From assembly GCA_001513105.1 (NCBI GenBank), contig LFSH01000034.1:1-64000 (forward strand): a stretch of 64,000 bases of DNA, written 5' to 3'. Positions 10,442 through 20,215 of this stretch are shown here, piece by piece. The translations under genes were made by a program, and so were the position numbers. The notes under the pieces are model-generated. The model made no database searches and was not told where the DNA came from. It worked only from the letters and a program-made list of their open reading frames with translations. The stretch comes from Clostridiales bacterium DTU070. Its GTDB lineage: Bacteria; Bacillota; Clostridia; DSM-8532. The first letter of the stretch is position 1, and each line of letters opens with the position of its first letter.

Positions 10442-11515
10442 CTATGCAACATCTTTTTTAGGGATTGAAATAAATATCTCGAAACCGTTGTCAGTATTTA
10501 TATTAATATTGCCTCCGAAGGAGTTCACCCTGTCGATCATGTTTGTAAGCCCGAGGCCCTTTTCAAAACTTTGGACTTTCCCGTTATCCTTTATGATTAA
10601 CTGGTAAATGGCCGGATGTTCATTGAACGCTATTGTTACTTTTGATGCATTCGAATGCCTTATCACGTTCGCCAGTGCTTCCTTTACTATTGAAACAAAC
10701 GTGTATTTCAGCTTTTTATCCGGATTGGTGTTTATATTGTAATAATAATCCACTTCACAGAAAGTGAACTTCTTTATCAGCTCCCTTACCTGGATATCAA
10801 GATCCACCGACTCTTCATACACTTTATGTACGCTCGTTCTGATGCTGGTCATCGCCTGGTTCAGGGTTTCGTTCAGTTCTTTCAGGTGTTTTGCCACCTG
10901 TTCGTCCCTGTTTACAGTCATAAGCGCTCCTGACTGCAAAATGGCACTTGACAGCAAATGCCCGACGTTGTCATGAATATCCCGTGCGATGCGGTTTCGT
11001 TCATTCAGTGTTGCAAGGTACAGCTCATTGTCCTGCTTTTCAAGCAAATCCGCATTCTGCTTTTTCAGTTTTATAGACATCTCCCGGGCATCATCAAGAA
11101 GTTCGTTAAGTTTTTTATGAAGCCTTTCCTGCGAATTAATGCGATACCCTATTACAATACAAAGGATTATCATTACCGTGACCATATAAAAAAGCTGGAC
11201 TGACGAAGAACCGAAAAAACAAACAAGGGGTACGACAGTGAAGATATTAAAATACGGAAACCTGCCGAACATCATGTCGTAAGCCGTCAATGGCAGGAAA
11301 ACAGCGGCCTCTGGCAAAAAGCAGCAAAAAACTGAAAAGCCTGAGAACAGTAAAAGCCTTATATAATTATTGTCGAAGTAGCTCAGCAAGCCGCTGATAA
11401 TAACAGGTACAAGCACTACAGCCACATTAATGCTGAAGTCCGGCTGGCCGAGGTACAGGATCAGGCAGCATATGAAAATAATTGTTTTTTCCAGTAGACT
11501 TGCATATTTAAACAT
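10442..11515 (-). CDS. membrane sensor histidine kinase (HisKA_3/HATPase)
   Basis: A 357-residue sensor kinase. Several hydrophobic segments fill the first 130 residues without a large extracellular loop, suggesting sensing in or at the membrane as in intramembrane-sensing kinases. A coiled coil (DDAREMSIKLKKQNADLLEKQ) leads to the HisKA_3 phospho-acceptor motif NRIARDIHDNVGH, then the ATP-binding domain with an N-box (FVSIVKEALANVIRHS), a DNGKV G1 box and GLGL. The track start (11572) has no ribosome site; ATG 11515 has a weak GGCGGG upstream and gives a normal N-terminus. It pairs with the downstream NarL-type regulator. Confidence 0.88.
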   Translation of the reverse strand: MFKYASLLEKTIIFICCLILYLGQPDFSINVAVVLVPVIISGLLSYFDNNYIRLLLFSGFSVFCCFLPEAAVFLPLTAYDMMFGRFPYFNIFTVVPLVCFFGSSSVQLFYMVTVMIILCIVIGYRINSQERLHKKLNELLDDAREMSIKLKKQNADLLEKQDNELYLATLNERNRIARDIHDNVGHLLSSAILQSGALMTVNRDEQVAKHLKELNETLNQAMTSIRTSVHKVYEESVDLDIQVRELIKKFTFCEVDYYYNINTNPDKKLKYTFVSIVKEALANVIRHSNASKVTIAFNEHPAIYQLIIKDNGKVQSFEKGLGLTNMIDRVNSFGGNININTDNGFEIFISIPKKDVA

Positions 11516-11634
11516 TTTCACTACCCGCCGTTTTTTGGGGAATGGTATGAAAGGCTTCCCTGTGGAAGCCATTTTATCATATTCCCGGCAATTTGTATAT
11601 TATGGAAGAAACAGTTTTTCATATCATGACATTT

Positions 11635-11652
11635 GTCACACCGGTTTGTGAC
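11635..11652. promoter_or_regulatory. likely response-regulator operator (GTCACA-N6-TGTGAC)
   Basis: A perfect inverted repeat GTCACA-CCGGTT-TGTGAC lies between the divergent two-component and ABC genes, about 90 bp upstream of the ABC start. Spacing and symmetry suit a dimeric NarL-type regulator. Confidence 0.5.
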
Positions 11653-11654
11653 TG

Positions 11655-11704
11655 TATTCACTTAAAAATGAAACCGCCAGGAAATACAATTAAGTCAGTG
11701 AATA
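11655..11704. repeat. second inverted repeat before the ABC operon (TATTCACT/AGTGAATA)
   Basis: Arms TATTCACT (11655-11662) and AGTGAATA (11697-11704), 34 bp apart, flank the region where the ABC promoter should lie. It could be a leader hairpin or a pair of operator half-sites. Confidence 0.3.
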
Positions 11705-11739
11705 AGGTATATGGATAAAAAGGTATGGAGGTCTGAAAA

Positions 11740-12672
11740 ATGATTGTCAGGGTCAGGGATTTGGTAAAGAGATATGGCGATATACTTGCATTGGATCACC
11801 TTTCTTTTTCGATTGAAGAAGGTGAAATATTCGGTCTGCTGGGACCGAACGGTTCGGGAAAAACAACGGCCATAAACTGTATTTTGTCGCTCCTTAAATA
11901 CGATAAGGGTGAAATCGAGATTTTCGGGCAGCCAATGAGACCCGACGCCTATGACATTAAACGGAACATAGGAATCGTTATGCAAAACGTGGCTGTATAC
12001 AATGAGCTTACAGTATACCAGAATATTGACTATTTCTGCGGGCTTTATGTAAAGGACAAAAACACAAGAAAAAAACTGGTTGATGAAGCTGTTGAATTCA
12101 CAGGCCTTGGTGAATACATCAGGTTCTATCCGAAGAAGTTAAGCGGAGGCCTGTTAAGAAGGCTGAACATAGCATGCGGTATTGCGCATAAACCAAAGCT
12201 GATTATTCTTGATGAGCCAACAGTTGCTGTTGACCCGCAAAGCCGCAACAGGATCCTGGAAGGAATCCTGGAACTGAACAGGCACGGAGCCACAATTATA
12301 TACACCTCCCATTACATGGACGAAGTAGAGAGAATCTGCAGCAGGATAATGATTATAGACAGGGGCAGGGAAATTGCAACAGGAACCAGTGACGAACTCA
12401 AGGCAATGATATCACTTGGAGAAAAAATCACCGTTGAATCCTACAGCATAACCGAAGCTCAAATATCGGCCATAAGAGAGCTGCACGGCATAACTTCGGT
12501 TGAATACAAGGATAACAAGCTGATAATTAAGTCGGAGAAAGGTACCAACAATCTTGAAACCGTCCTGGACTTTATCAGGAAAGAAAATATTCATTTCGGA
12601 AGGATATACTCGGAAATGCCTACGCTGAATGATGTTTTCCTTGAAATAACAGGCAAGGAGCTTCGGGATTAA
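11740..12672 (+). CDS. ABC-2 type exporter, ATP-binding subunit
   Basis: A 310-residue ATPase of the DRA/CcmA-like exporter class. It shows Walker A GPNGSGKTT (about residue 35), signature LSGGLLRRL, Walker B LIILDEPT and an H-loop TSHYMDE. The last 80 residues form the accessory domain common in this class. A GGAGG site lies 8 nt before ATG 11740. Two ABC-2 permeases follow, making a full exporter; the substrate cannot be read from sequence (drugs, peptides and lipids are all exported by this class). Control by the divergent two-component system is likely. Confidence 0.93.
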   Translation: MIVRVRDLVKRYGDILALDHLSFSIEEGEIFGLLGPNGSGKTTAINCILSLLKYDKGEIEIFGQPMRPDAYDIKRNIGIVMQNVAVYNELTVYQNIDYFCGLYVKDKNTRKKLVDEAVEFTGLGEYIRFYPKKLSGGLLRRLNIACGIAHKPKLIILDEPTVAVDPQSRNRILEGILELNRHGATIIYTSHYMDEVERICSRIMIIDRGREIATGTSDELKAMISLGEKITVESYSITEAQISAIRELHGITSVEYKDNKLIIKSEKGTNNLETVLDFIRKENIHFGRIYSEMPTLNDVFLEITGKELRD

Positions 12673-12684
12673 GGGGGGACAATT

Positions 12685-13821
12685 GTGTTTATACATGTTT
12701 TTGCTTACAGGATGAAAATCCTTCTGCACCACCGCGAAACCATTTTCTGGACAATGTTTTTTCCGCTGATACTGGCAACCTTTTTCAACATGGCGCTGTC
12801 AAACCTGGGCAGTACAGAAAAATTCAGTCCAATTGACATTGCAGTTGTTGATAATGAACAATACAGGCAGAACGCAAACCTCAGGCTGACTCTTGCCGAA
12901 GTGTCCGAGGGAGATGACAGGCTTTTCAATCTTTCGGTTGTTTCAGCCGAAGAAGCCGACAAGATGCTTAAAAACAACAAAATAGACGGGTATATAGTTG
13001 CAGAACGGCCGATAAAGCTTGTGGTAAACAAATCGGGCTTAAACCAGAGCATTATTAAAAGTTTTGCTGACAATTACATGCACACTGTTTCGGCAACAGA
13101 AAACATTCTGGCAAGGGATCCTTCCAAAATCCAAAATCATATAAGCAGCATTGAGGACAGAGTGAATTATATAAGGGATGTATCATCTTCCGGTGCTGAA
13201 CCAAATACTGTTCTTGCCTATTTCTATTCACTGCTTGCAATGGCCTGCCTGTACGGAGGATTTATTGGGGTGCGTGAAATATCGGATATCCAGGCAGACA
13301 TATCGCCTGTTGCGGCAAGAGTAAACATTGCTCCGGTGCATAAACTCAAAACTTTTTTATACAGCTCAATGGCATCAGTCACCATTCACATTGCAGAAAT
13401 GATGATACTGCTTGCTTATCTTATTTTTGTGCTGAAGGTTGATTTCGGTACAAAGACCGCTCTGGTTTTGCTTACAACAGTTATCGGTTCGATAGCAGGC
13501 TTTTCCTTTGGTTCTTTTATCAGTGCAGTCACAAAAAAGTCTGAAGGGTTTAAAGTTGCGGTTTTATTAAGTATAACAATGGCATGCTGCTTTTTGGCAG
13601 GCATGATGTCCCAGGATGTTAAATATATTATTTTAAAAAATGCACCGGCATTATTGTATGTGAATCCCGCGAACCTTCTGACAGATGCTTTTTTCTCACT
13701 GTATTACTATGACACATACACAAAGTTCCTTACTAATATAACAATACTTACAGGTTTTATAGTTGTGTTCTGCACAGTCACATATTTAATAATCAGGAGG
13801 AGGAAATATGCAAGTATTTAA
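12685..13821 (+). CDS. ABC-2 type permease, first subunit
   Basis: A 378-residue membrane protein starting at GTG 12685 behind a GGGGGG site, 12 nt after the ATPase gene. One N-terminal membrane segment is followed by a long extracytoplasmic domain (about residues 45-170), then five to six membrane helices with the ABC-2 pattern. It overlaps the next permease by 14 bp. The two permeases are diverged paralogues that should pair as a heterodimer with the ATPase. Confidence 0.88.
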   Translation: MFIHVFAYRMKILLHHRETIFWTMFFPLILATFFNMALSNLGSTEKFSPIDIAVVDNEQYRQNANLRLTLAEVSEGDDRLFNLSVVSAEEADKMLKNNKIDGYIVAERPIKLVVNKSGLNQSIIKSFADNYMHTVSATENILARDPSKIQNHISSIEDRVNYIRDVSSSGAEPNTVLAYFYSLLAMACLYGGFIGVREISDIQADISPVAARVNIAPVHKLKTFLYSSMASVTIHIAEMMILLAYLIFVLKVDFGTKTALVLLTTVIGSIAGFSFGSFISAVTKKSEGFKVAVLLSITMACCFLAGMMSQDVKYIILKNAPALLYVNPANLLTDAFFSLYYYDTYTKFLTNITILTGFIVVFCTVTYLIIRRRKYASI

Positions 13822-14974
13822 ACTTTGCCTTATGATAATATATAAAAACAAGGCTACCCTGTTAATATATATTGTTATATTCATGGTTGTTTCATCCTTC
13901 ATGTCATCAGTTTCAGCAAAGGAAATGGAGGACAGTACTTCATTCAAGCCCGTCAAAACTGAGGTCGCCTTTTTCAGCGATGAAGACACCCCGCTGATAA
14001 ACGGGTTCAGGGAGGAACTGGCAGATGTTGCAAACTTCGTGGATATTCCTGATGAAACCGTAGCCCTTCAGGATGCGCTTTATTACCGTGAGGTTTCATG
14101 TATTATCCGTGTCCCCGAAGGATTCACCAAAAAATTCATGAACGGTGAAAATGTACAGCTTGAAAAAATCAGCATACCGAATTCAACTAAAAATGTGCAT
14201 ATAGACCTGTTTATTGACAAATACTTTAACACTGCAAGGCTGTACGTTCAAAACATGGAGGGCATTACGCAGCAGGAACTGGTGCGGTATCTTAAAAAGG
14301 ACCTGTCGGAAACTGTATCGACAGAAATGGTGGAAGATGAGAAAAAAACATCTGATATGGCTTCTGCGAAATATTCTCTCAACTTCTTTGCATATCCGTT
14401 GTTGTCTGTAATTATCATGGGAATGGGTACTTTAATGCTTATATTCAATGACAGGGACCTGAAAATGCGAAACAATTGCTCACCGGTAAGCAGCACCAGC
14501 ATCAGCATGCAGTTTGTACTGGGCAACCTGGTATTTACATTTCTATCCTGGCTGATAATGCTCATAATATGCCTTGCAATGAATTTCAGAAACATTTTCA
14601 GCCCGAACACAGTGTTTCATATAGCGGGATCATTTGTTTTTGCCTTTTGCTGTTCAGGGATCAGCTTTTTCATAGGCAACCTGACAAATAGCCATGAGGC
14701 GGTTACAGCAGCAGCCAATGTTGCTTCCCTTGGGCTGAGTTTTATAAGCGGTGTTTTTGTGCCCCAGGAATTAATCGGAAGTTCGGTGCTGAAGGCAGCA
14801 AGTTTCACACCGACATATTGGTATGTCAGGGCAAACAATACCATTGCAGATCTTACCGTGTTCAGTTACGAGGCTTTAAAACCTGTACTGAACGACTTTC
14901 TGATTATTATTGGTTTCGGCCTTGCATTTTTCTCGGCAAGCCTCGCAATCAGAAAGGCGAAAACCAACGACTGA
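13808..14974 (+). CDS. ABC-2 type permease, second subunit
   Basis: A 388-residue permease with the same plan as its upstream partner: an N-terminal helix, an external domain (about residues 35-190) and a C-terminal block of membrane helices. ATG 13808 lies inside the end of the previous gene directly after AGGAGGAGG, so translation is coupled. It is the last gene of the exporter operon; the next gene runs the other way, with only 30 bp between the stops. Confidence 0.87.
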   Translation: MQVFKLCLMIIYKNKATLLIYIVIFMVVSSFMSSVSAKEMEDSTSFKPVKTEVAFFSDEDTPLINGFREELADVANFVDIPDETVALQDALYYREVSCIIRVPEGFTKKFMNGENVQLEKISIPNSTKNVHIDLFIDKYFNTARLYVQNMEGITQQELVRYLKKDLSETVSTEMVEDEKKTSDMASAKYSLNFFAYPLLSVIIMGMGTLMLIFNDRDLKMRNNCSPVSSTSISMQFVLGNLVFTFLSWLIMLIICLAMNFRNIFSPNTVFHIAGSFVFAFCCSGISFFIGNLTNSHEAVTAAANVASLGLSFISGVFVPQELIGSSVLKAASFTPTYWYVRANNTIADLTVFSYEALKPVLNDFLIIIGFGLAFFSASLAIRKAKTND

Positions 14975-14991
14975 AAGAATATTAAAGGTAC

Positions 14992-15052
14992 CTGCCCCAG
15001 CATACTAATCCGGTGTTGTATTGTCAACCTTTTCGAAATAAAGCTGGGGCAG
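14992..15052. repeat. inverted repeat at the convergent gene ends
   Basis: CTGCCCCAGC (14992-15001) and GCTGGGGCAG (15043-15052) are perfect 10-bp arms 41 bp apart, spanning the end of the RecQ-fusion gene. It may act as a bidirectional transcript end, but neither strand shows a T tract. Confidence 0.4.
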
Positions 15053-18000
15053 CACTATTTTAACTTCGTTTTGATCTTCTCCCTTCCAGAAAACAATAAA
15101 CCTCACTTCTGCAGATTTGAGTGCATAGTTGCCGGCTTTAGCCGAGTTTATTTTTCCGATGCACTTTTTTGAGAATTTCAATATTACCTGCCCTTCCTGG
15201 TTCAGGCAATATTCATCCCTGACAATCAGCCTGTCGCCGCTGACCAGTTTTGATATCAGGTTCTGACGGCTACCGGGTTTGAAAAAGTCAAGAAAAACAT
15301 CTTCATGGGCAAGCTGCATCACCAGTTGCTCCGGCGGGGAATACAAATTTCTGTTATAAACCTTTTCAAGGTTTTCAGACCGTATGCGTTCCAAATAATA
15401 CCCGTTATAATGTATGGCCAGGTTTTTCTTTGCCCTCGTCATGGCAACATAAAGAAGCCTTTTTTCTTCATCGGTTTTAGGAACGAAATTGTCCAGCATA
15501 ATAAACACGTTGTCAAACTCACGGCCTTTTGCTTTATGCATTGTTGACACAAGTATCGTTTTGGTTTTTTCGTCATAGAAGTCTTCAAGGTTCGACTCCC
15601 GGACAAACTCCTCGAGGTCGGATTTGTATCTTGTCTTCGGATTCATTGATTCAAATATTCTTATAAGATTTTTACATATCTCGTAATTCCGGCTTCTTCC
15701 AAACTTCTTTGACAGTTTCAGCTTTGCCTCATCCCAGACATCTTCGCTGACCGTGCTGCTGTCCTTGTCTGCGTTTACTTCATCAAGGAAATACCTTATC
15801 TCTGAAAGATTGTACAGGTTAAACCCGTCATTTGACTGGATCAGCTTTGCTTTCATCCGGTTTCTCACAAGCAAACCTGCGATCTGCAATGCTTCTTCGT
15901 TTGTCCTGGTCAGCACGCAGGTGCTTCCCGCGATGTCCTGTGCAAGGATATCTTCAACCACGGGTGTAACGAGATTGGCGGAACTGTAGCGTACAAGCCT
16001 TATCCTGCCGTTATCGTTCTGCCTGGGCTGAATGGGAGTGCGTTTTAAGCGGTTCCTTATTTCAACTGAAAACTGGTTTGTAAAATGTACAAGATTACTT
16101 TTGCTCCTGAAGTTTTCAACCAACTCATACACCTTTGCACCTTTTTCATCAATCAGTTTTTGCATGTATTCCGAACTTGAGCCCCTGAACCCGTATATGT
16201 TCTGATCGTCATCCCCCACTGCTATCACGCGTATATCCTCGTTATATTCCATAAGGCATTTCACAAGCTCAAACTCATCTGCATCCATGTCCTGCGCTTC
16301 ATCTATAACCAGAACGGTTTTGGTTATTTTCGAAAGTTCAATTTCATTGCTTTTTATTTTCAGGATTGTCTCTTTTATGATGTTATCCGACTTTTCAATG
16401 GTTCCAACCCTGCCCAGCAGATCAAAGCAATAGGAATGAAATGTTTTTATGTCTATATAGTGCGCGGCATTTCCGTAAAGTCCCAGAAGCCTTTTTTTGA
16501 ATTCGGTGGCTGCCGATCTTGAGAATGTGAGCATCAGCAGCTGCTCGTGCTTCACATCTTCCATATATAAAAGCGATGCCAGTTTATGAACCAGGACACG
16601 GGTCTTTCCGCTTCCGGGACCGGCAGCAACCACAATATACCTGGATTCGATGTCATTTATTATGCTGAGCTGGGCCGGTGACAGCTCGCCGAAAAGCTGT
16701 CTGAACTTGGAAGGGGTAATCGTTCTTTTAATGGTCTGTATGTTCCCCCTGAAATATTTGCCTGAAAAAGAATCGTAGTTAAGCTGAAAATAGTCGTCTA
16801 CAAACTGAAGCGCAGCTTTATAGTCATTAATCATTTTTCTTGCGTATTCGCCCACAATATGAATCTGCTGCACCTTGTTTTCATAAAATTCCTGCAGTTT
16901 CCGATAGTCCGCGGTTTTAAAACGCTTCCTGTTATCCATTTCAATCCGTTCTATGCTCATGGTATTATAAATAACAAGAAAACCGCCTTCGACATATATT
17001 GATTCAATTCTTGACAGGTAAAAAAGGGCATCTTCTATATCACTAATTGAGGCTTTGGTGCCGAACATCGTAATCCTGCTATTAAAAGCCTCTTTTAACT
17101 GCACGACCGAAAAATCCACTCTGACCTCGCCCTTGGAATTAACTTCGGCCGGTGTTTCATAAGCTATGTTATAGAGATACTCCAGTATAAATTTTGAAAG
17201 CTCATAGCGTTTATATGATTTTTCTTTAAGGACCTTTTTTTCATGAATGCAGTATGCTGAAAAATGATTGGGCGGATAAGAATTACGCTTAATCCATTTG
17301 GTTATTGCCCAGAAATTTATAATGGTTTTCAGTTTATTTGGCGTTGCACCTTTACATCCGAATTCTCTGGCCTGCTCATTAAGCTCTTTTATGTTAAATG
17401 TTTTTGCTTCTTCAGTAAAAACCGTTAACAGGAACTCTTCCATATCATGGAATTCGTACAGAATATTCAGTGAATGCTTCACACTTTCACTTTTCTTTAT
17501 ATATACAGACATGTCCCTGGAATCATCCAGCAAACCTTCATCCCTAAGCAGGGTTACAATGCGTATTACAGTCGCTATATCAAGCCCGAGGCGATCGGCA
17601 ATATAGTCGATTCTCGATTCGGCTTCATCGGTACCGGCTTCGCTTCTTTTTCTTTTACCGATAAGCATGCCTATTATCCTCCTCGCATGCACCGACTCCT
17701 CCTTTGAGAATTTTCCCGAAGCATAAATCCTGTTTACCGCCTCTATAGCGTTTCTTGCCCGTATACTGCTGGCAAAAATTCTCGGAACATTACGGCCTCT
17801 TCTAACGTATCCGGCTTCTTCGAGGGCATTGATTGCTGTCTTTACTTTTGTCTCCAGATCATGGATGCTGTCATCCCATCCTGCTCTTCTTGCTATATCC
17901 AAAGCAGACCTGGACATTGTTTTCCTTATTCCCGTCAGGCTTTTTATGGCCTTCCAGACCTGCTGAATCTCCTGTATCTGCAGTTTTGTCTGGTTCAAGA

Positions 18001-19816
18001 GAACAAAATGCTTGTTAAGATCATCATCGTTATACAGTATATAACATTCCGCTGAAATGGATTCATCCCTTCCCGCCCTTCCTGCTTCCTGAACGTAGTT
18101 TTCCAGCGAGTTGGAAATATCATAGTGAATAACCATCCCGACATCCTTTTTGTCCACCCCCATCCCAAAGGCGGATGTTGCAACCATAATGCGGACTTCA
18201 CCTTTAGTGAATGCGTCCTGGTTTTCGGTTTTCACCTGTTTTTCGAGCTGCCCGTGGTATGCCCTTGCCCTGTACCCGTCCTTACACAGCCTGTCTGCCA
18301 GCTCTTCGGCGCGCTTTGTCCGCGATACATAAACAATTGTCGGACAATCCTTTTCTTCAATTAGATTTCTCAATGTAATATACTTCTCCTCGTCATCCTT
18401 TCTTTCGAGAACCCTGTAACTGAGATTGCTTCTTTTTGCATCGGTCCTGAATATTTCAAGTTCGAGGGACAGCTTATCCCTGAAATACTGTCTTATGTCT
18501 TCAATAACATTTGGCTTGGCCGTGGCTGTAAAACACGACACAGGAATCGGCTCTTCCGGGTTTTTCATTTCCTGAAGCATTTTTATAAAATCACCTATAT
18601 ATAAATAGTCAACCCTGAAATCCTGGCCCCATGTGGAAAAACAATGTGCCTCGTCTATTACGAACCTGACCACGTTCCTTCCGAGCAGAAGCCGTTCAAT
18701 TGTCCTCGAACGCAGTGATTCCGGTGATATATAAAGTATGGATGCCGAACCGTCCTCAACCCGTTCAATGGATTTTGCCCGTTCTATCGGATCCAGAAGG
18801 CCGTTGATCGTAACAGCATCGGTTATTCCGATTTTCTCAAGGTTATCAACCTGATCCTTCATCAGTGACTGCAGCGGTGATATTACCACGGTAAGGCCTT
18901 TTGAGTTTTCACCTGCCATCAGTGCAGGCAGCTGGAATGTAACAGATTTGCCGCCTCCAGTCGGGAAAACCACCAGCAGTGATTTATTGTTTACAGCGGC
19001 CCGGACAGCCATTTCCTGCAGCGGTTCGCCCGCATAAGTCCTGAATGAGTCAAAACCAAAAAATTTTTTCAGTCCCTTGTGAATGTCAATAGCTTCATTA
19101 CAATATGCACAGCCTGGTATACACCGGGTGTTTTTTAGAAGGCGCATAACCTGCTCAACATTGGAGTATGTTCTGACCACCCATGGAGGCGTGATTGAAT
19201 CCTTTCTTCCTGTTTTTATTAATGCAAGGCAATATGACAGTTCTATGGGATGTTCACGGATAAGTTTTCCGATATCGGCATTTTCACAGACTAAACCATG
19301 GAATCTTGTACGGATTAATGTTTCCAAATCATCGTTACCGATCTTATATCCTGTATAGGAAAAAAACGCTTTAAACTCCCTTTTGTCATTCAGCAGAAGG
19401 AAAAAAATCCGTTTCATGTCGTCATCCAGTCTCTTAAAGGCTGCAACCTCGTCATTTAAAAGGTCACGTGCCTTCATCGAATCATTAAGCGGATTATTAA
19501 ACTCATCGGTTATAAGTTTGTCATCCTTCAGAAGCGAATGGTAAGGCTTTACCGGAAACAAAAGAGGTGACAGGAACAGCGTGTCGATTACATATTCATT
19601 TGATATACCTGCGTCGGTAATGGCATTTTGTATATACTTCAGGTCATGGTTCAGTATATTGTGCCCGCATATGTACTCTGAACCGCGTATAAAGTCAATA
19701 AATTCCCTGATATAGGCTGAATGGAATTCAGCCCCGTTATCCCTGACAGCACCAATATCCAGGATTCTGTTGTTTATAGGATTAATCTCGGTATCAATGA
19801 AAGTAATCCGGTTCAT
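15005..19816 (-). CDS. exonuclease-RecQ-UvrD fusion DNA helicase
   Basis: A 1,603-residue protein with three nucleic-acid enzymes in one chain. Residues 1-130 look like a DnaQ-type 3'-5' exonuclease (FIDTE, GHNILNHDLKYI, a later ARDLL). Residues about 270-620 are a RecQ superfamily-2 helicase: Walker A FPTGGGKS, DEAH box, GMGVDKKDVG and YVQEAGRAGRDE. A long middle part (about 640-1030) contains winged-helix-like segments but no obvious four-cysteine RecQ zinc site. Residues about 1050-1470 are a UvrD/Rep superfamily-1 helicase: GPGSGKT, IDEAQD, GDDDQNIYGFRG, STMHKAKGREFDNVF and YVAMTRAK. ATG 19816 follows GGAAGG by 8 nt; the track start is a GTG without a site. It probably acts in recombination repair or defence; it stands alone behind its own promoter. 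Confidence 0.88.
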   Translation of the reverse strand: MNRITFIDTEINPINNRILDIGAVRDNGAEFHSAYIREFIDFIRGSEYICGHNILNHDLKYIQNAITDAGISNEYVIDTLFLSPLLFPVKPYHSLLKDDKLITDEFNNPLNDSMKARDLLNDEVAAFKRLDDDMKRIFFLLLNDKREFKAFFSYTGYKIGNDDLETLIRTRFHGLVCENADIGKLIREHPIELSYCLALIKTGRKDSITPPWVVRTYSNVEQVMRLLKNTRCIPGCAYCNEAIDIHKGLKKFFGFDSFRTYAGEPLQEMAVRAAVNNKSLLVVFPTGGGKSVTFQLPALMAGENSKGLTVVISPLQSLMKDQVDNLEKIGITDAVTINGLLDPIERAKSIERVEDGSASILYISPESLRSRTIERLLLGRNVVRFVIDEAHCFSTWGQDFRVDYLYIGDFIKMLQEMKNPEEPIPVSCFTATAKPNVIEDIRQYFRDKLSLELEIFRTDAKRSNLSYRVLERKDDEEKYITLRNLIEEKDCPTIVYVSRTKRAEELADRLCKDGYRARAYHGQLEKQVKTENQDAFTKGEVRIMVATSAFGMGVDKKDVGMVIHYDISNSLENYVQEAGRAGRDESISAECYILYNDDDLNKHFVLLNQTKLQIQEIQQVWKAIKSLTGIRKTMSRSALDIARRAGWDDSIHDLETKVKTAINALEEAGYVRRGRNVPRIFASSIRARNAIEAVNRIYASGKFSKEESVHARRIIGMLIGKRKRSEAGTDEAESRIDYIADRLGLDIATVIRIVTLLRDEGLLDDSRDMSVYIKKSESVKHSLNILYEFHDMEEFLLTVFTEEAKTFNIKELNEQAREFGCKGATPNKLKTIINFWAITKWIKRNSYPPNHFSAYCIHEKKVLKEKSYKRYELSKFILEYLYNIAYETPAEVNSKGEVRVDFSVVQLKEAFNSRITMFGTKASISDIEDALFYLSRIESIYVEGGFLVIYNTMSIERIEMDNRKRFKTADYRKLQEFYENKVQQIHIVGEYARKMINDYKAALQFVDDYFQLNYDSFSGKYFRGNIQTIKRTITPSKFRQLFGELSPAQLSIINDIESRYIVVAAGPGSGKTRVLVHKLASLLYMEDVKHEQLLMLTFSRSAATEFKKRLLGLYGNAAHYIDIKTFHSYCFDLLGRVGTIEKSDNIIKETILKIKSNEIELSKITKTVLVIDEAQDMDADEFELVKCLMEYNEDIRVIAVGDDDQNIYGFRGSSSEYMQKLIDEKGAKVYELVENFRSKSNLVHFTNQFSVEIRNRLKRTPIQPRQNDNGRIRLVRYSSANLVTPVVEDILAQDIAGSTCVLTRTNEEALQIAGLLVRNRMKAKLIQSNDGFNLYNLSEIRYFLDEVNADKDSSTVSEDVWDEAKLKLSKKFGRSRNYEICKNLIRIFESMNPKTRYKSDLEEFVRESNLEDFYDEKTKTILVSTMHKAKGREFDNVFIMLDNFVPKTDEEKRLLYVAMTRAKKNLAIHYNGYYLERIRSENLEKVYNRNLYSPPEQLVMQLAHEDVFLDFFKPGSRQNLISKLVSGDRLIVRDEYCLNQEGQVILKFSKKCIGKINSAKAGNYALKSAEVRFIVFWKGEDQNEVKIVLPQLYFEKVDNTTPD

Positions 19817-20001
19817 TTTATTGCCTTCCAGGATTAAATATATTTCTCGTTTCAAAAGCACACCGGTACATACAGATCAGCGCAGAAATTTAATATGTGC
19901 AATAACAGGAAATACTTCCTTTAATATATAATCGGCAATCGCTGCTTTTTACCTGAACATGTTATTAAATACTTTGCCTGTATTTACCTGTACTTATATA
20001 T

Positions 20002-20029
20002 ATTATACAATAACTGTGACATGCGGCAA
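20002..20029 (-). promoter_or_regulatory. promoter of the RecQ-UvrD fusion gene
   Basis: On the minus strand TTGCCG (20024-20029) and TATAAT (20002-20007) are 16 bp apart. This predicts an untranslated leader of about 180 nt, in which I see no obvious structure. Confidence 0.5.
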
Positions 20030-20056
20030 TATGAACACGGAGTTCAGGAATTGGAT

Positions 20057-20212
20057 TTACGCGGATATGATGTTTGCATGGGAATTCCTCCATTCGTATT
20101 TTTCGGGCTCAGGTTTATCATAACCGCCTATATAACGAACGGAGGCTCCAAAGTGTTGATTAAAAATATCTCTTGTCGCGGAAATTTCGGATATGATAAT
20201 GTTCGGCGGCAA
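20057..20212 (-). pseudogene. short coding remnant in frame after the hisF stop
   Basis: Directly after the TAG of the HisF gene the same frame stays open for about 50 codons and ends at TAA. The sequence (SATRDIFNQHFGASVRYIGG, then YDKPEPEKYEWRNSHANI) has normal residue composition and looks like the C-terminal end of a real protein, not random translation. It has only a TTG start without a ribosome site. It may be the tail of a gene mostly lost by deletion, or a HisF extension cut off by the TAG. I do not recognise the family. Confidence 0.4.
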
Positions 20213-20215
20213 TAC

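Noticed and set aside
9795-10607. 270-aa plus-strand ORF
   Set aside because: It is antisense to the clearly recognisable response-regulator gene, has no family-like sequence and no ribosome site.
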